A DNA stretch of 64,000 nt from Neostapfia colusana. Taxonomy: Eukaryota; Streptophyta; Magnoliopsida; Poales; Poaceae. The notes under the pieces are model-generated. The model saw nothing but the letters and a program-made list of their open reading frames with translations. It was not told the DNA's origin and did not search any database. How positions within the stretch are numbered: the first letter of the stretch is position 1; the number at the start of each line of letters is the position of its first letter. Shown piece after piece: positions 1 to 11,590 of the stretch. A program made the translations under genes and the position numbers. The stretch spans positions 115,910,153 through 115,974,152 of the forward strand of contig JASWHV010000003.1 in assembly GCA_030760725.1 (NCBI GenBank). Reading direction: 5' to 3'.

Positions 1-95
1 GCGCCCCAGGTTTCCGTCCGCCGATCAGCGGAAGACCGCCTCGCTACACCTGCTACACGTGTGGCCAGGCAGGCCATTTCTCGAAGGACTGTCCC
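1..95 (+). pseudogene. Element C: gag C-terminal end with CCHC zinc knuckle (partial, enters from the left edge)
   Basis: Frame 3 reads a Pro/Arg-rich stretch followed by CYTCGQAGHFSKDC at about 51-92, a C-X2-C-X4-H-X4-C nucleocapsid zinc knuckle that binds genomic RNA in Ty3/gypsy Gag proteins. The frame is then broken by TAG at 96-98 and TGA at 147-149, both compatible with C-to-T changes. The same frame continues into the protease at 228, so this is one Gag-Pol gene damaged by point mutations. The 5' part lies outside the window. The family call (Ty3/gypsy chromovirus, Tekay/Del-like) rests on the protease and RT that follow. Confidence 0.85.
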
Positions 96-98
96 TAG

Positions 99-640
99 GG
101 GCAGCAGAGCAGCGGGCAAACCCAATATCAGGGCGGTGCTCGAGGCTGACCTCCGGTCAAGAAGGTTGGTCAGCGAACCGGGGGCGTTCACAATCTCTAC
201 AATGAGGACGCCCCAGAGGGAGAAAACATGCTGGTGGGTACGTTCACTCTCAACGATCAAGCAATAATCATATTATTTGATTCGGGTGCAACCCACAGTC
301 TCATAAGTGCATCCTATGTGGCTAAGCATCAACTGCAAGTCTTCCCAACCGATTGCTCATATATGATATGCTCACCGGGAGGGAAGATTTCATCAAATAT
401 GATGATTCCAAAAGCACCACTATACTTAGGTGGGAAGATATACCCCACCACCTTGATAATCCTTACAGGACAGAAGATTGATGCAATCTTAGGGATGTCA
501 TGGTTACGCTACCATGGCGCTGTCCTGGAAACTCTATCACGGACGGTTCATTTGAATTCTCCATTCCACCGTCCGCATTCAATGGTACTAGACAACCCTG
601 TCCCGGAAGTTTAAGCAACTTATAACACTGAAGCTCTCAA
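99..640 (+). pseudogene. Element C: retropepsin-like aspartic protease
   Basis: An open frame at 228-614 contains ILFDSGATHSLIS, the DSGA catalytic motif of retroviral-type aspartic protease, and later ILGMSWL, the usual second conserved patch. Tekay-type proteases have this length and layout. The enzyme would cut the Gag-Pol polyprotein inside the particle. The segment 99-227 links it to the gag knuckle in the same frame and carries one in-frame stop. Stops at 612-614 and just downstream separate it from RT, so no functional polyprotein can be made. Confidence 0.85.
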
Positions 641-1101
641 GTAAAGGGACATCCCCCTAGTCCGGGAATACCCCGACGTGTTTCCGGATGATCTCCCGGG
701 CATGCCACCGGAGCGGGAGGTGGAGTTCAAGATTGAACTTGCACCCAGGACTACTCCCATATCACGGAGAATATACAAAATGGCTCCGAACGAGCTGGCT
801 GAGTTGAAAGAACAGCTCAATGATTTGTTTAGAAAGGGGATGCTCGGCGCTCTTCGTCAAAAAGAAGGATGAAACCTTGAGGTTGTTTCTGGATTACCGG
901 CCGCTCAACGCCATCACCATCAAGAACAGATACCCGCTGCCCCGCATTGACATACTGTTTGATCAGCTTGTGGGTGCAAGTGTGTTCTCCAAGATGGACC
1001 TTCTATCCGGGTATCATCAAATAAAAATCCAGGTAGAGGATATCCCGAAGACGGCCTTCTCGATGAGATATGGCTTATATGAATATCTCGTCATGTATTT
1101 T
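641..1101 (+). pseudogene. Element C: reverse transcriptase, N-terminal part, interrupted by element B
   Basis: Translation shows the protease-RT linker (VFPDDLPGMPPEREVEFKIE) and the RT start (YRPLNAITIKNRYPLPRID, then FSKMDLLSGYHQIKI). The stretch between RKG and CSALF is shorter than in element E, consistent with a small deletion near 838-842 that shifts frame. The gene stops at 1101, inside the conserved VM-FGLTNAP segment. It continues at 46917 in exactly the next codon (TTT at 1099-1101, GGT at 46917-46919), which proves interruption by B. Closest look: Tekay/Del chromovirus. Confidence 0.9.
1097..1101. repeat. Target-site duplication of element B, left copy (ATTTT)
   Basis: ATTTT here is repeated exactly at 46912-46916, directly outside the two ends of B. 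Ty3/gypsy integrases make 5-bp duplications. Removing B plus one copy restores the RT reading frame of C. Confidence 0.95.
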
Positions 1102-4100
1102 TTAGAGGGACCACAACGCCCGTTCAATCACGGGGGCGTGCCACTCGCCCGGGAATCACATTGGGTGGTGCCGTGATACGCGGCACCCAGCAGCACACAT
1201 ATAAGGGAACATGTATTACATAAATAAAAAGCGGAAGCTTACAACTGTTTCTTTGTAAATAATTTACATCAAATAACTACAGCGGAAGACTATAATCATC
1301 TCACATCGAATAACTACTAAGCACTCGAGGAGAAGTCCAGCCCGCGGACTCTTCTCGCTAGCAACACGAAATCATACGGCAGCGGCCGGGTTCTCCACGT
1401 GTTAAATGACTCGGAAGTCTCCGAGTCTCACCGGACAACCTTCTCAATAGCACCGAGGTTAACCTGCAAAACCACTCATATAGCAAGCGTGAGCACATAG
1501 GCTCAGCAAGACTGACCCATCTCACCTAAACATGTAACTCTAAATGCTAGGATTGCAATATGAAATAGGAAGGTCAGTTGCAAAAGACTCGCCTAATTAT
1601 ATGAACCTTACTTTCAAGTTTTAGCAGCAGGTTGTGGAGAACTTCACGCTAAGGCACATGAGAGAGCCGCAATCAAACAAGAAATGCATTTCTCTCATGT
1701 ACTTTGCCCAAAGTTGAAAAGAACTTTAATTATCTCTAATCTACAACAGTTCATTAACAAGCAATGTATAGATTTCCAATCAGCAAACTTTTAACATGTA
1801 TCTAGCCTGTTCTTTCTACGTCACGGTATAGTGAACAAGTGGTACTCACTGACCGTGAGGGACGGCGATTATAATCGATTTACACCTGCAGGGTTACCCG
1901 AATAACCCGTCACGTACGCCCATACTCGATATTGCCTACAACAACCATCATGGATGTCGTACGCAACCACCTTTCACCCGTTAGCCAATTATTGAACCGG
2001 TCCAATCGTCCCGAGCAAGAGGTATCTGCACACGCATCCACAGTGCCGCCAGCTGATTTACACCTCGATCTCTCAACCTACCCTCAGAACAACAGGCAAT
2101 GCCTTAATACCCTGCTAGCCGAGTTACATCGGTTTCCTGGTTCCCATATATCCGGTAGGGCTTCGGTACTGTTCTAGCTTGTTCAACAGGCCCGCACACG
2201 GCTTGGTCTTCAATCGACACAAGCGGAGCTATAGCACCCAGACCCCAAAGTCCTGCTGCCCTTACCCTCCGCTCGGTCTCATTTTTCTTGCCATGTGGTT
2301 CATTTGCTATTTTTACCCAAGCGATGTGCCTCTAGCCTATTCTCGCGAGTAGTTCCAACTACTCGACTTGTACCGAATCCTACTCTATCTTAGCATTGCA
2401 GTGGCTAACGAGGTTTTCAATCCTAATCCCAACCCATGGTTTTCTTGGCTATGCAATTGGGTTTCAAACAAGACTCTAAGGCAAGCATTTATTGAGTGCT
2501 CAAAATAAGTTCTCAAAACAGTAAAACTTTGTAAAAAGGTTAATGCAAACCAGAGATTGCCTTTTCTGCAGGGTAGTAGTATATAATAGAAGTTAGTGAT
2601 ATTCAATCCCTTGATCTTTCTGAATTTCCTCAACTGATCCACACGTCAAGGGATGACTCCGTCGAAGTCCTTCATCGTGAACCCTATCGACATGTATATG
2701 CATAATCTTTTATCATGCAATTTAAAGACTTTAGAGATTAAAACTTATTAAGTGCAGAGGCTGTGTGGAGATCCTAAGATAATGTTGTTGCCTCTGTTGT
2801 GCAAAGAACTCAAAGAAACTAAATCTACCTTAGATGTTTCATTACATCTCTAGCTAAGTTTCTAATGACATATAAGATGAGCTCTAATGATTTGGACATA
2901 ACTAAAGATCCTGATCTCCAATGACTTCAAATTTTTTACAGGAAGTCATACACTACACAGGGACTTGGCTTGCCAAATTGCAGCTGAAGTGGAAAGAAAT
3001 TGTGTCTCCCACAATTTCCACACAAACCCCCATGTTGTTCTTCACATACAATAGAATGGAGAACAAGGACAGGGAGATCCAAGGCTCAATTTGAGCTGAA
3101 AGTTTGCATGTGAATTCCTGGTCACATGAAAGGGTTATGGACCAAAAATGAACATTTTTCATTTAGTGTTTTATTCAGAACAATTCCCTAAGCAATTAAG
3201 CAAAAAGAAATTAATTCTGAATTAACTCACATGTTCATGCCTAACTTAGTGAACTATAATTTCAATTATAGTTCATAGAGTCTGCATGATTTTTCCTAGG
3301 ATTTTTGGAGCTAAGAATTGCCCAGAAATGATTTTTCCAACTCTGGGACAATTTCTGAAAAGCCTCTGTATTCATTTGAATACAGTACATTGGAATCTGA
3401 ATTCTCCCATACAATTCAGCTCCAAATGAGCTGAAATATTTACAGGAGTTCAATAACATCCTAAGGATTATCGTGGTAAAATTTGAGGATTTTTGGATAA
3501 ACCAAACTCCCGTACAATTCTTTTACTTATAAGCTTCAAAGAATTTTCCAGAATTAATTATTGACTTTCATACAAATTGGGTTGCATATTTGGATAGAGT
3601 ATTTCAATCTGAATCTATCCCAATTTGAATCACTAAATTTTGGGGTTCATACACAAAGATATGATCTTTACAAGAATTGGGTAAAATCTGAAAATGAACT
3701 ATTTTTTTCCAATTTTCAGAGACATAAGGAATTAACACCACATTTGGCCAAGCAAATGAGGTCTAATGCCTATGAAATTTTTACTGGAGTTCAAGTGTTT
3801 TTGGAAGAATATCCTGCCCAAATTTGGGATTTTTCAAATAAACAGAACTCCTGGAAAAATTCCTACAATATTTTATTTTTCTGACTTAATGAGCCCAATC
3901 CATGGATTTTCATAAATATTGGGCTGCACCCCTGGATAGTATTCTTTGAGAGGAATCCAACAAAAATTGTTTCACAATTTTTGGACATTCCTACACAAAG
4001 TTATGGCTCTCAAAGTTTGAACTAAAATAGAAAATTCTGGAAATGTTTAAAAGCTGACTGTGGGTCCGGGCTACGTGTCACTCACAGAAGCAAAGACGCA

Positions 4101-4442
4101 CGGGGCCACACATTTCCATATGTGCAGTCACACCGGATCCAACAGCCACAGAAGATCGGGTTTCTAAATTTCCTCTCACTAACGACTGGGCCCGCCGAAC
4201 CCTTCTTCAACCTCGGTCAGTTCCCGCGCCCGCGAGCCCGCGCCGCAGCCCTCGCTGGAGATCACCGGAAATCGGTCTCCCGGCCTCTGCCCGAGCCCCT
4301 GCTTACCGCCAGGGCCTAACCCGCCATGCTGAGCATGATGATGAAGTTTCCCCGAGCCGGGCAAGGCCTCTACGGTGGCTAGCGGCTTTGCGGCAGCTCG
4401 GTACAAGATCGACGACGTCGGCCGGCCGCCCTAGCGCGCTAA
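1102..4442 (-). repeat. Element B left (3') LTR, first part, up to the insertion of A
   Basis: This matches 42101-45440 along its whole length, in the same orientation. On the plus strand it starts as the reverse of a ...CTCTCA LTR end. It holds AT-rich sequence to about 4060 and then a GC-rich block (4070-4440) with GC-box-like and GTGGGTCC motifs. I see no open frame with coding character. A rearranged relative of the LTR intron of E, F and G is visible: the acceptor-like tract near 1464-1470 (reverse strand) and a decayed GGCAA donor near 2560. The peptide frame found in E, F and G is not preserved here. Confidence 0.9.
4438..4442. repeat. Target-site duplication of element A, left copy (GCTAA)
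   Basis: GCTAA before A matches GGTAA at 21941-21945 in four of five bases. The intact site in the other LTR of B (about 45436-45447) reads GCTAACAGCTCGG, so the right copy carries the substitution. Confidence 0.88.
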
Positions 4443-5218
4443 TGTAAAGGTCACAAAATATGCATACAAAGAAACTCTTGATTGTACAAAGATGGTTTCA
4501 TATGTATGAAAAATGGGACTTGTTAAAACTTTTTCCACATGTGATAACACACATGAGAGCTTTCTTCACACAAGCTCAAATATTTATTTGAAGACTTGGA
4601 ACCCAAGTGGGATCAAAAACCAAGTTGGGAAGTTCCCATAAGTGTGAGGAAGCCAAAGTCAGATTTTGAGAACAAATTGTTCCACTCAAAAATTCAAATG
4701 AGAGTAACATAATGGTTTTCAAACTGTTGTATTAAAAACCTCATTTGCAGCAGCCAAATCAAAGATTAGAGTTCATATTTGAATTCCTTAGGTCCAAATT
4801 AGGGGGTAGGCAAAGTCTCATGAATTTTGGAAGATATTTGCTATCCATTTTCCAAATGGACTTAAATTTGCAATGAATTCAAATATACATTTGAATTTGG
4901 ATGAAACTTGTCCAAATACCCAAACACAATACAGGTTTGAATTCTCACCATTTGATTTCCAGCATTTGCCAAAGTGTGGAGATATTTGTTAGAAAAATGA
5001 GAGGGGATAAGAAGGGGCAGTGGGACCCACATGTCATAGAGGCAGCCAAAAAAACTTGCAGTTGAAATTCAGAGCAAAGTCTCTGTTTTTCCTTCTCACC
5101 GAGCAAGGCTGCAGCCGTGTGACACCGAGGGGCACCGGGAGCCACCTGCTGCTGCGTTTCTCTCGCGCTGGCAAGCTGTCCTCCCCATTCTCACCCTCCC
5201 AGCCGCGGTCAGCCGTGC

Positions 5219-5226
5219 CATATAAC
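5219..5226 (+). promoter_or_regulatory. Probable TATA box of the element A 5' LTR
   Basis: CATATAACC lies in the GC-rich block, followed within about 30 bases by a pyrimidine-rich TCACTCGCTCTCACGC stretch suited to transcription start. The 3' LTR keeps TATAA at 13120-13124. Start of R is inferred, not measured. Confidence 0.5.
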
Positions 5227-7182
5227 CGAGGAGCCCTCTGTTCACTCGCTCTCACGCGTGAAAGAAACAGAAAAAGCCACTGCCTCCGTGAAACAATCGG
5301 GAGCCGGCTCAACCCGTGCCACAGCGCCTCTCCGGCATGCTCAAGAGTCCACAGAGGTGCGCCATGAGGTATTGATCCTCATCCCGTCGTCCCCCTGCTC
5401 TTCCCTACCGCCGGTTAGCCAGATTTCGCATTTTACCGCCGGAACACGTGAAGAACCGGCGCTGTCCAATTCTCCAAATTAGCTCGAACCGCTGGATCAT
5501 CCCTCCTACAATTCAAAACACAGCAACTAGATGTCCTAGCGCCCTCCCACGCTGAGAACCAAAGAAAACCGATCATCACACGCCCCGGGCGACGAGAATT
5601 CGCCGTCGGTGGCAAAAACGTGTCGGGTCTCCGGTGACTGCCCTATTCCCGCCAATTGCTGCACGAACTGAGGTGCGTCCCATGCTCCAAGAGCTCTGGT
5701 GATGCTTTATGGTAAGGTAGCTCGCCGGGAGAAGCTTTGGACACGCCAGAACGCGTTGATGCCGAGCTCCCGAGCCGCCCCACAGGTGCCGACCTATTTT
5801 CGGCCATTTTCATGCACCGAAACCTTGCCCGGCAGCTGTGACATCTTCCAAGGAGCATGTAGGGCGAAACCGGAGATCATTTGGTAGAGAAATGAGAGAG
5901 AACGAGCCGCACCACGCTTTCTGCCGGTGTGCACCCGCGGGCTCTGGCGAGAGGTTGAAGAAGCACCTGACTCGTGGGCCCCACGTGTGACTGTTCTGTT
6001 TAAAATCAAACAGAGAGCTGTTCAAACTTGGAAAATGCATAACTCTGTGTAGAAAGCTCCAACAATAGTGAGATAAATTTTGTTGGATTCCCCTACGAGA
6101 GTACTATCCAGGGGTACAGCCCAATATTTATGAAAATCCTTGGTTTTGGCTCATTAGTTCATATAAGGAAAATCTTGTAGGAATTTTTCCAGGAGTTCTG
6201 TGTATTGGAAAATTCCCAAATTTGAGCAGGAGATTCCCCCAAAAATACTTGAACTCCAGTACAATTGTCAGAAGCATTGGACCTCATTTGCTTGGCCAAA
6301 TGTGGTGTTAATTCCTTATGTCTCTGAAAATTGGAAAATAGACAGAGTTCAATTTCAGAAATTTTCCCCAAACTTTAGAACCTCATAACTCTTGCTAGGA
6401 AGCCCCAAATTTAATGATTCAAATTGTAATGGATTCATATTAAATAGTTGTGTCGAAATCTACAACCCAATTTGTATGAAACTCATTATTTAATTCTGGA
6501 AAATTCTTTAAACCTTTTCAGCAAAAGAATTCTTGAGGGAGTTTGGCTCATCCAAAAACCCTCACATTTTGCCAGAATATTCTCTAGGATGTTAGTGAAC
6601 ACCTGTAAAATTTTCAGATCATTTGGAGTTGATTTGCTCAGGGAAATTCAGATTTAAAGTTGCTGTATTCAATTGAATACAGAAACATTTCAGAGAAGTT
6701 CCCGAATTTGGAAATTCAGTTCTGCGTAAATCTTAGCTCCAAAAATGCTAGGGAAATTCATGCAAGCTCTATGAACTATAGTGGAAATTGTAGTTCACTA
6801 AGTTTGGCATGAACCTGAGTGTTATCTCAGAATTAATTCTTCCTTGCTTAATAGCTTAGAAAATTGTTCTGAACAAACCACTCAATGAAAAGTGCTAATT
6901 CTTGGTCCAGAGGAATTTCTTGTGGCAAGGAACCCACATGAAAATTCTCAGCTCCATTGGAGCTCTGGATCACCCCTGTTCTGTTTAACCTCTTTAGATG
7001 ATCAATATAGAAGAGGGGGAAAACCACTTAGCACTTAATCATATGCTTAGATCCAAACCCAAACCACTAGCACCAGTGTCATTTTAAATTCTTAAACAGG
7101 GTTCCAGTTTTTGTAAACTTGTCATTAGAACTTGTAGCAAAATCTTTACAAATAAACATATTTGCATATTCATTACGTGTAG

Positions 7183-8476
7183 CATCTACGTGAAGAACTT
7201 GAAGGCATTGGAGTAGAGATCAAAGGAGGGAGGTAAGAGATCAAGCCAAGTGGTCTTCACTAACTGAGTTATATAAATTAGTCCCCTGCAAAACAAAGGC
7301 AAGCCCCGGTTTGCATCTAAATTTACAAGTTTTTATTTGTATTCACATTATATTGTCTAGCATTTGTTTATTGCATTACGTCTAGATGGTATGAAACTCC
7401 AAATGCATGAACCAGAAAACCCTGGAGTTTAATGTTGGATATGTGATGTTATCAATTAATTATAACTGCTGATCTCAACAAAAGTGGATTAAAAGAGGCA
7501 TAACTCGAGTAGGTAGATTCCTACTCGTGAACAGGGATTTAGGGGGATCAATCGGAAGAGTTGGGAATTGATCCTCATAGTTGGGAATGGAGACCGGGCA
7601 GTGGATGGAAGGTCAAGGACGTGGTCCTGTGAGCCTAGTCTATGTCTGAGTCGAATAAGGCCCGTTCTCGTGTGCGGCCCCGCTGGACAAGTTTGAGATG
7701 TGTACCGGATGCATACTGGCTATATGGGACCCAGGAAACCGATGTAACATGTTAACCTGGGTGTCGAGGCATACCTCACCGTCTGATGCCGATGCTGAAA
7801 GGATAGAGAAGTCGGGTCTACGAGGGTTTTCCGTAGAGAGACTTAATTCCAGTCAGTGGGACCGGTTCGACATTTGGGTGTCGTGTGAAAGGTTGCCACG
7901 TACGGCGTCAGTGACGGGTGCTGTGTGCAACGTCGAGTACGGGCGTACGTGTCGTGTCAGCCGGGTGTTTTTGATTGCTATCACCATCGCTCGCAGTAGT
8001 GAGTATACTTGTACACTGAGTCATGACGTAGTAATAAACCGGGGAAACATTTAATATGCTTCATGAGTAATCCTCATAATGGAGATGAGGAACGATCTAC
8101 ACTTCACTAAATTTAATTTCCACCTTGTTCTAGTAGCGTCGAGGCAAAGCGTTTCTTGTTTGATTGTGGAGTCTCGACGTTGATGGGCAAGGTCCGTATG
8201 AGTCTAGGATAGCTCACTAAAGTTACTTTCACCTCGGGCAAGTGACATCGAGATGAAGCGTTTCTTGTTTGATTGTGGAGTCTCGATGTAAGTTGCGCGA
8301 GGGCTATAAAAGTTGCTTAAAACTTGAAGTAAGGACTCTCCTTTAGCTCAAGTTTATCTTTTGTGCCAACTTCTATATTCGGCCCTCTATTTTAGCATGT
8401 AGAGTTTCATGACTAGGGTGACGGGTCAGTCTTGCTGAGCTTCATGCTCACAGATACTGCATAAGTTGTTTTGCAG
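7183..8476 (+). other. Element A LTR: decayed version of the conserved LTR exon and GC-AG intron
   Basis: Acceptor-like GTGTAG ends at 7182. The exon-like segment 7183-7298 ends AAAG before GCAAGC (7299-7304), and a matching acceptor TTTTGCAG ends at 8476, giving a 1178-nt GC-AG interval. Position, size and junction words match the spliced segment of E, F and G. Reading frames here are closed by stops, so the splice signals remain but the peptide does not. An alternative donor GGTAAGA at 7233 reads GGCAAGA in the 3' LTR. Confidence 0.45.
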
Positions 8477-8840
8477 GTAATAACTGTAGGCTGATATGTA
8501 CGGGTGCCCGATGAGACTCGGAACTCCCCGAGTAGTGAACTCATGGCAACCCCTGCCGCTGCTATTGTGATAGTGTTGCTAGCGAGAAGGGTCCGCGGTC
8601 TGGACACCTTCTCTGTTGCTTAGCATAGGTATGAGACTTGAGTTGTAATAGTCTTCCGCTGTAGATTATTTTGAGAAGTATTTGTAAAATCAACACTTTG
8701 TAAGCTTCCGCTTGATTTATGTAATATGATGCTTTATTATGTGTGCTGTTGGGTGTCGCATCGCACGTCACCACCCAATGCGATTCCCGGGTGAGGTGCC
8801 CCGTCCTCGTGAGTGATCGGGACGGCTGGCCCTCACAGCG

Positions 8841-8853
8841 TGGTATCAGAGCC
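8841..8853 (+). promoter_or_regulatory. Element A primer-binding site (initiator tRNA-Met)
   Basis: TGGTATCAGAGCC is the standard plant LTR-element site complementary to the 3' end of initiator tRNA-Met. It lies 3 bases after the LTR end. Confidence 0.95.
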
Positions 8854-10436
8854 ACATTGGTAATAGCACATGGTATAAGGATCGTATTACGACAAAAACT
8901 TAGGATACGGTGAGGAAACGGTATTAGGCCCACATAAGGACTATAGTAGTATAGTTACTTAAAGTGGCACGACTAACATATGTGTTATAATTCTGAATTT
9001 CGATTATGTAACGACGCACCTACGCTCAGGTAAGCATGGTAAGGAACACCACCGAAAGGGGTTCAATTTCGGTTAGCTCCCCTGACGAGGAAAGTGGTTC
9101 AGGGCTAGATCTCACAGCTTGGTGTGATATGTCAATATGAAACTCTTGGACTCTTCATGTTCCTGAGTTCATATGAAATGCTGATCCCTAGCGTGCATTA
9201 GGCAAGTAAGTGGAGACCCCATCGCGTGGTCAGTAACGCGAGAGTGTGTTCGTCTGGAAATAGCCCAGGAGGACATACGCAGCGCTTGCCATCGGCGTGC
9301 CCTGCAGGGCAGTAGGTGGTATCCGTTGGGTTGATAACATTCCCAACCGTGACGACCCGTTCATGATATACTCGGGTTCCCCGTCGTGTGGTGTTGAAAC
9401 ACGATCACGTACCTTGAGACGTGGCTTAACTCAAGGACGGCCGTATGGCAATGATACGGGCGTTTGTATTTACTTTCAATTATGGAACAACCTTTGAGTG
9501 CGCCACTATTGAGTGTTCTTCTGCAGGTACCAACCACATACGTATCCCGTGTAGTACACATGTACGAGAGACCGTCTTAGTGCCACTGATTAAACGGATA
9601 TGCCGGTATAATCCTGTTTAGGATTTTCTTTGGTGAGGCTACGTAGTACCGACATGCTTCTTACGGTGCATCGACACGTACTACACTTAATAACCTCTTC
9701 CCTATGAAGAAATGATTCATGAGCTAACTTTCAACTAAAACTGGATGTTTGAAACAAATATTGGTTACTGAACTCTTATTTTGAGCTAAGATTCAAATGA
9801 GAGTATCACTAGGCGTCGAAGTTTTAAAAAAACAGAGTGCTCTATTTCTGGCAGGAAATTCTTGCTGGATTTTTACAGAGCATAACTCTGAGTAGTTTTA
9901 ACCAATTAAGGTGTATGATACAGTTCTGCAAAGCCTTTCAAGTGCTCTACAACTTCTTTGTAGACCTCCAGAAAAAAATCACACGTTAAGATGGTGAAAA
10001 GTCCAGTTGAAGGCAAACTGTCCAGAACCAGGACAGCCGAAAAACCTCTCTGGACCTTTCTGTTTTTAAGCCATAGCTTTATGTAGAAAAATCCCTAGGG
10101 AACCTGTGATACACCTTTAGAAAGGTTATGAGATATGAAAAATTGTTGTAGTTCAGAGTTTGCTCAGATTCTTACTGTATCCTCATATATAACTGTGATA
10201 AAGTAGCCACATACAAAGGAGATGCTGACAAATTTTATCCAGGAATTCTGTCAACTTTGAGCAATCATAACTTTGATCCAGAAGTGATATGGAGGCATTT
10301 GAATACTCGTTGGAAAGATATTGAAGTTAAGTTTAACTTTTATATGCAACTTGAGTTATGAAAATGCTTCTAAACGGATCAAAATCTAGGTTAGGACAGA
10401 AGAGTCTGTTCTTCACAGCAAAGAGAACGGTTGAAG
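8854..10436 (+). other. Element A untranslated leader, no gene
   Basis: About 1.6 kb without a supported coding frame. The part 9890-10440 aligns by eye with the leader of B (reverse of 40802-41300) and more weakly with that of E (35480-36060). It contains repeated modules starting CATAACT or CATAGCT (about 9890, 10068, 10266), each followed by a TGGAAAG-like word. It then runs directly into RT, so orf0, gag, protease and the start of RT have been lost in this copy. Confidence 0.75.
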
Positions 10437-11240
10437 GAGCAACTAAGTGAACTCATGAGTATATGAGTTATACGACCAAGCTCATGATCTTGGGGTTGCT
10501 CTGCGCTATGTAGTAGGAAGAAGGACGAAACACTTCAACTTAGTGTTAATTTTCGTTCGCTTAACATTGTGTCAATCAAGAATAAGTACCCGTTACCACA
10601 GATCAACTTATTGTTTGATCAGTTGGTCAAAGCAAGGATCTTTTTCAGGATGGAATTAGGATCAGGGTACCATCAGATTGAGATGGGCCGAGGCTATTCT
10701 GAAGACAGTTTTTTTTCGGCGAGGTACGGGGTTTATGAGTACCTGTCATATTCCTTGGCCTTACCAACACTCCAGCTCAGTTCATGTACATAAAGAACTC
10801 GGTATTCATGCCGGAGCTGGACGTGTTTGTCGTGGTCTTCATCGACGACCTACTGGTTCATTCCAAGTCGGAGTAAGAACACGAGAAGCACCTGCGTATA
10901 GTCTTGCAACGGCTGCGGGATCACAAGCTATACGTGAAATTCAGCAAGTGCGAAATTCTAGATATCACAAGTATTTTATCTCGGGCATATCATCTCAGCA
11001 AAGGGCATCGCTGTAGACCCGAGTGATATCGCACAGGTCCTGCATTGGAAGTCCCCGAGAACTGCTCACGAGGTATGGAGTTTCCTCGGACTCGCGGGAT
11101 ATTATCGGTGGTTCATTTCGAACTTCTCGAAGATTGCCAAGCCTAGGACAGAGCTGCTGAAGAAGATTACCAAAGATGTTTGGGGTCCAGCAAGTAAAGC
11201 AGCGTTCAAGGCATTAATAAAACACTTAACATCAGCATCG
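10437..11240 (+). pseudogene. Element A: reverse transcriptase remnant
   Basis: Recognisable in three frames: KNKYPLPQINLLFDQLV and SGYHQIEM (10570-10690), VVVFIDDLLVHSKSE (10829-10875, with the FIDD active-site box), and later fragments up to the connection with RNase H. Frameshifts and stops separate these blocks. One stop, TAG at 10959-10961, replaces the Trp codon of the CEFW-ISQVPFLG segment, and the same codon is a stop in element B (24797-24799). The enzyme is dead and N-terminally truncated. Confidence 0.88.
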
Positions 11241-11590
11241 GTTTTGGCGCAGCCAAACACAACAAGACCGTTCGTTGTGTACTGCGATGCATCCGACGTT
11301 GGGCTAGGATGTGTGCTGATGCAAAACCAAAGGGTGGTCGTATATGGATCACGGCAACTCTGGAATCATGAGCAACACTATCCGACTCATGATTTAGGAC
11401 TCACTGCCGTGGTACTCGTACTCAAATGTGGAGGCACTACCTACTCGGTAACCTCGTGCATTTATATATCGACCAAAAGAGCCTCAAGTACATATTCACT
11501 CAGAAGGAGTGGAACATGAGGCAGCAAAGATGGTTGATGTTGATAAAGGATTACGAAATAGAGATCCATTATCACCCCGGCCAGGTTAGC
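11241..11590 (+). pseudogene. Element A: RNase H domain remnant
   Basis: VVYCDASDVGLGCVLMQ (11275-11330) carries the first catalytic Asp. MWRHYLLGNLVHLYIDQKSL (from 11426) and the KYIFTQKEWNMRQQRW block follow after a frameshift. The usual TDHKSL is IDQKSL here. The domain would degrade the RNA strand during reverse transcription, but it is broken. Confidence 0.88.

Larger units (their letters stand above)
4443..8837 (+). repeat. Element A 5' LTR (4395 bp)
   Basis: TG...CA ends, the same length as the 3' LTR, and roughly 2-3 percent different from it in the parts I compared. Layout: AT-rich 4443-5010, GC-rich 5020-5990 with a TATA box, then AT-rich sequence with repeated CATAACT-containing modules. 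A splice-like segment follows (acceptor AG at 7181-7182, GC donor 7299-7300, acceptor CAG ending 8476), then a conserved block around 7680-8040. No translatable gene is supported. The equivalent of the peptide encoded in the E, F and G LTRs is interrupted here. Confidence 0.95.

Noticed and set aside
1..1101. Treating 1-1101 and 46917-47945 as unrelated gypsy fragments
   Set aside because: The exact 5-bp duplication and codon-exact continuation of the RT frame show one gene split by B.
8841..8853. tRNA gene remnant at the TGGTATCAGAGCC word
   Set aside because: It is the primer-binding site next to an LTR end, with no cloverleaf around it. I found no tRNA or rRNA gene in the window.
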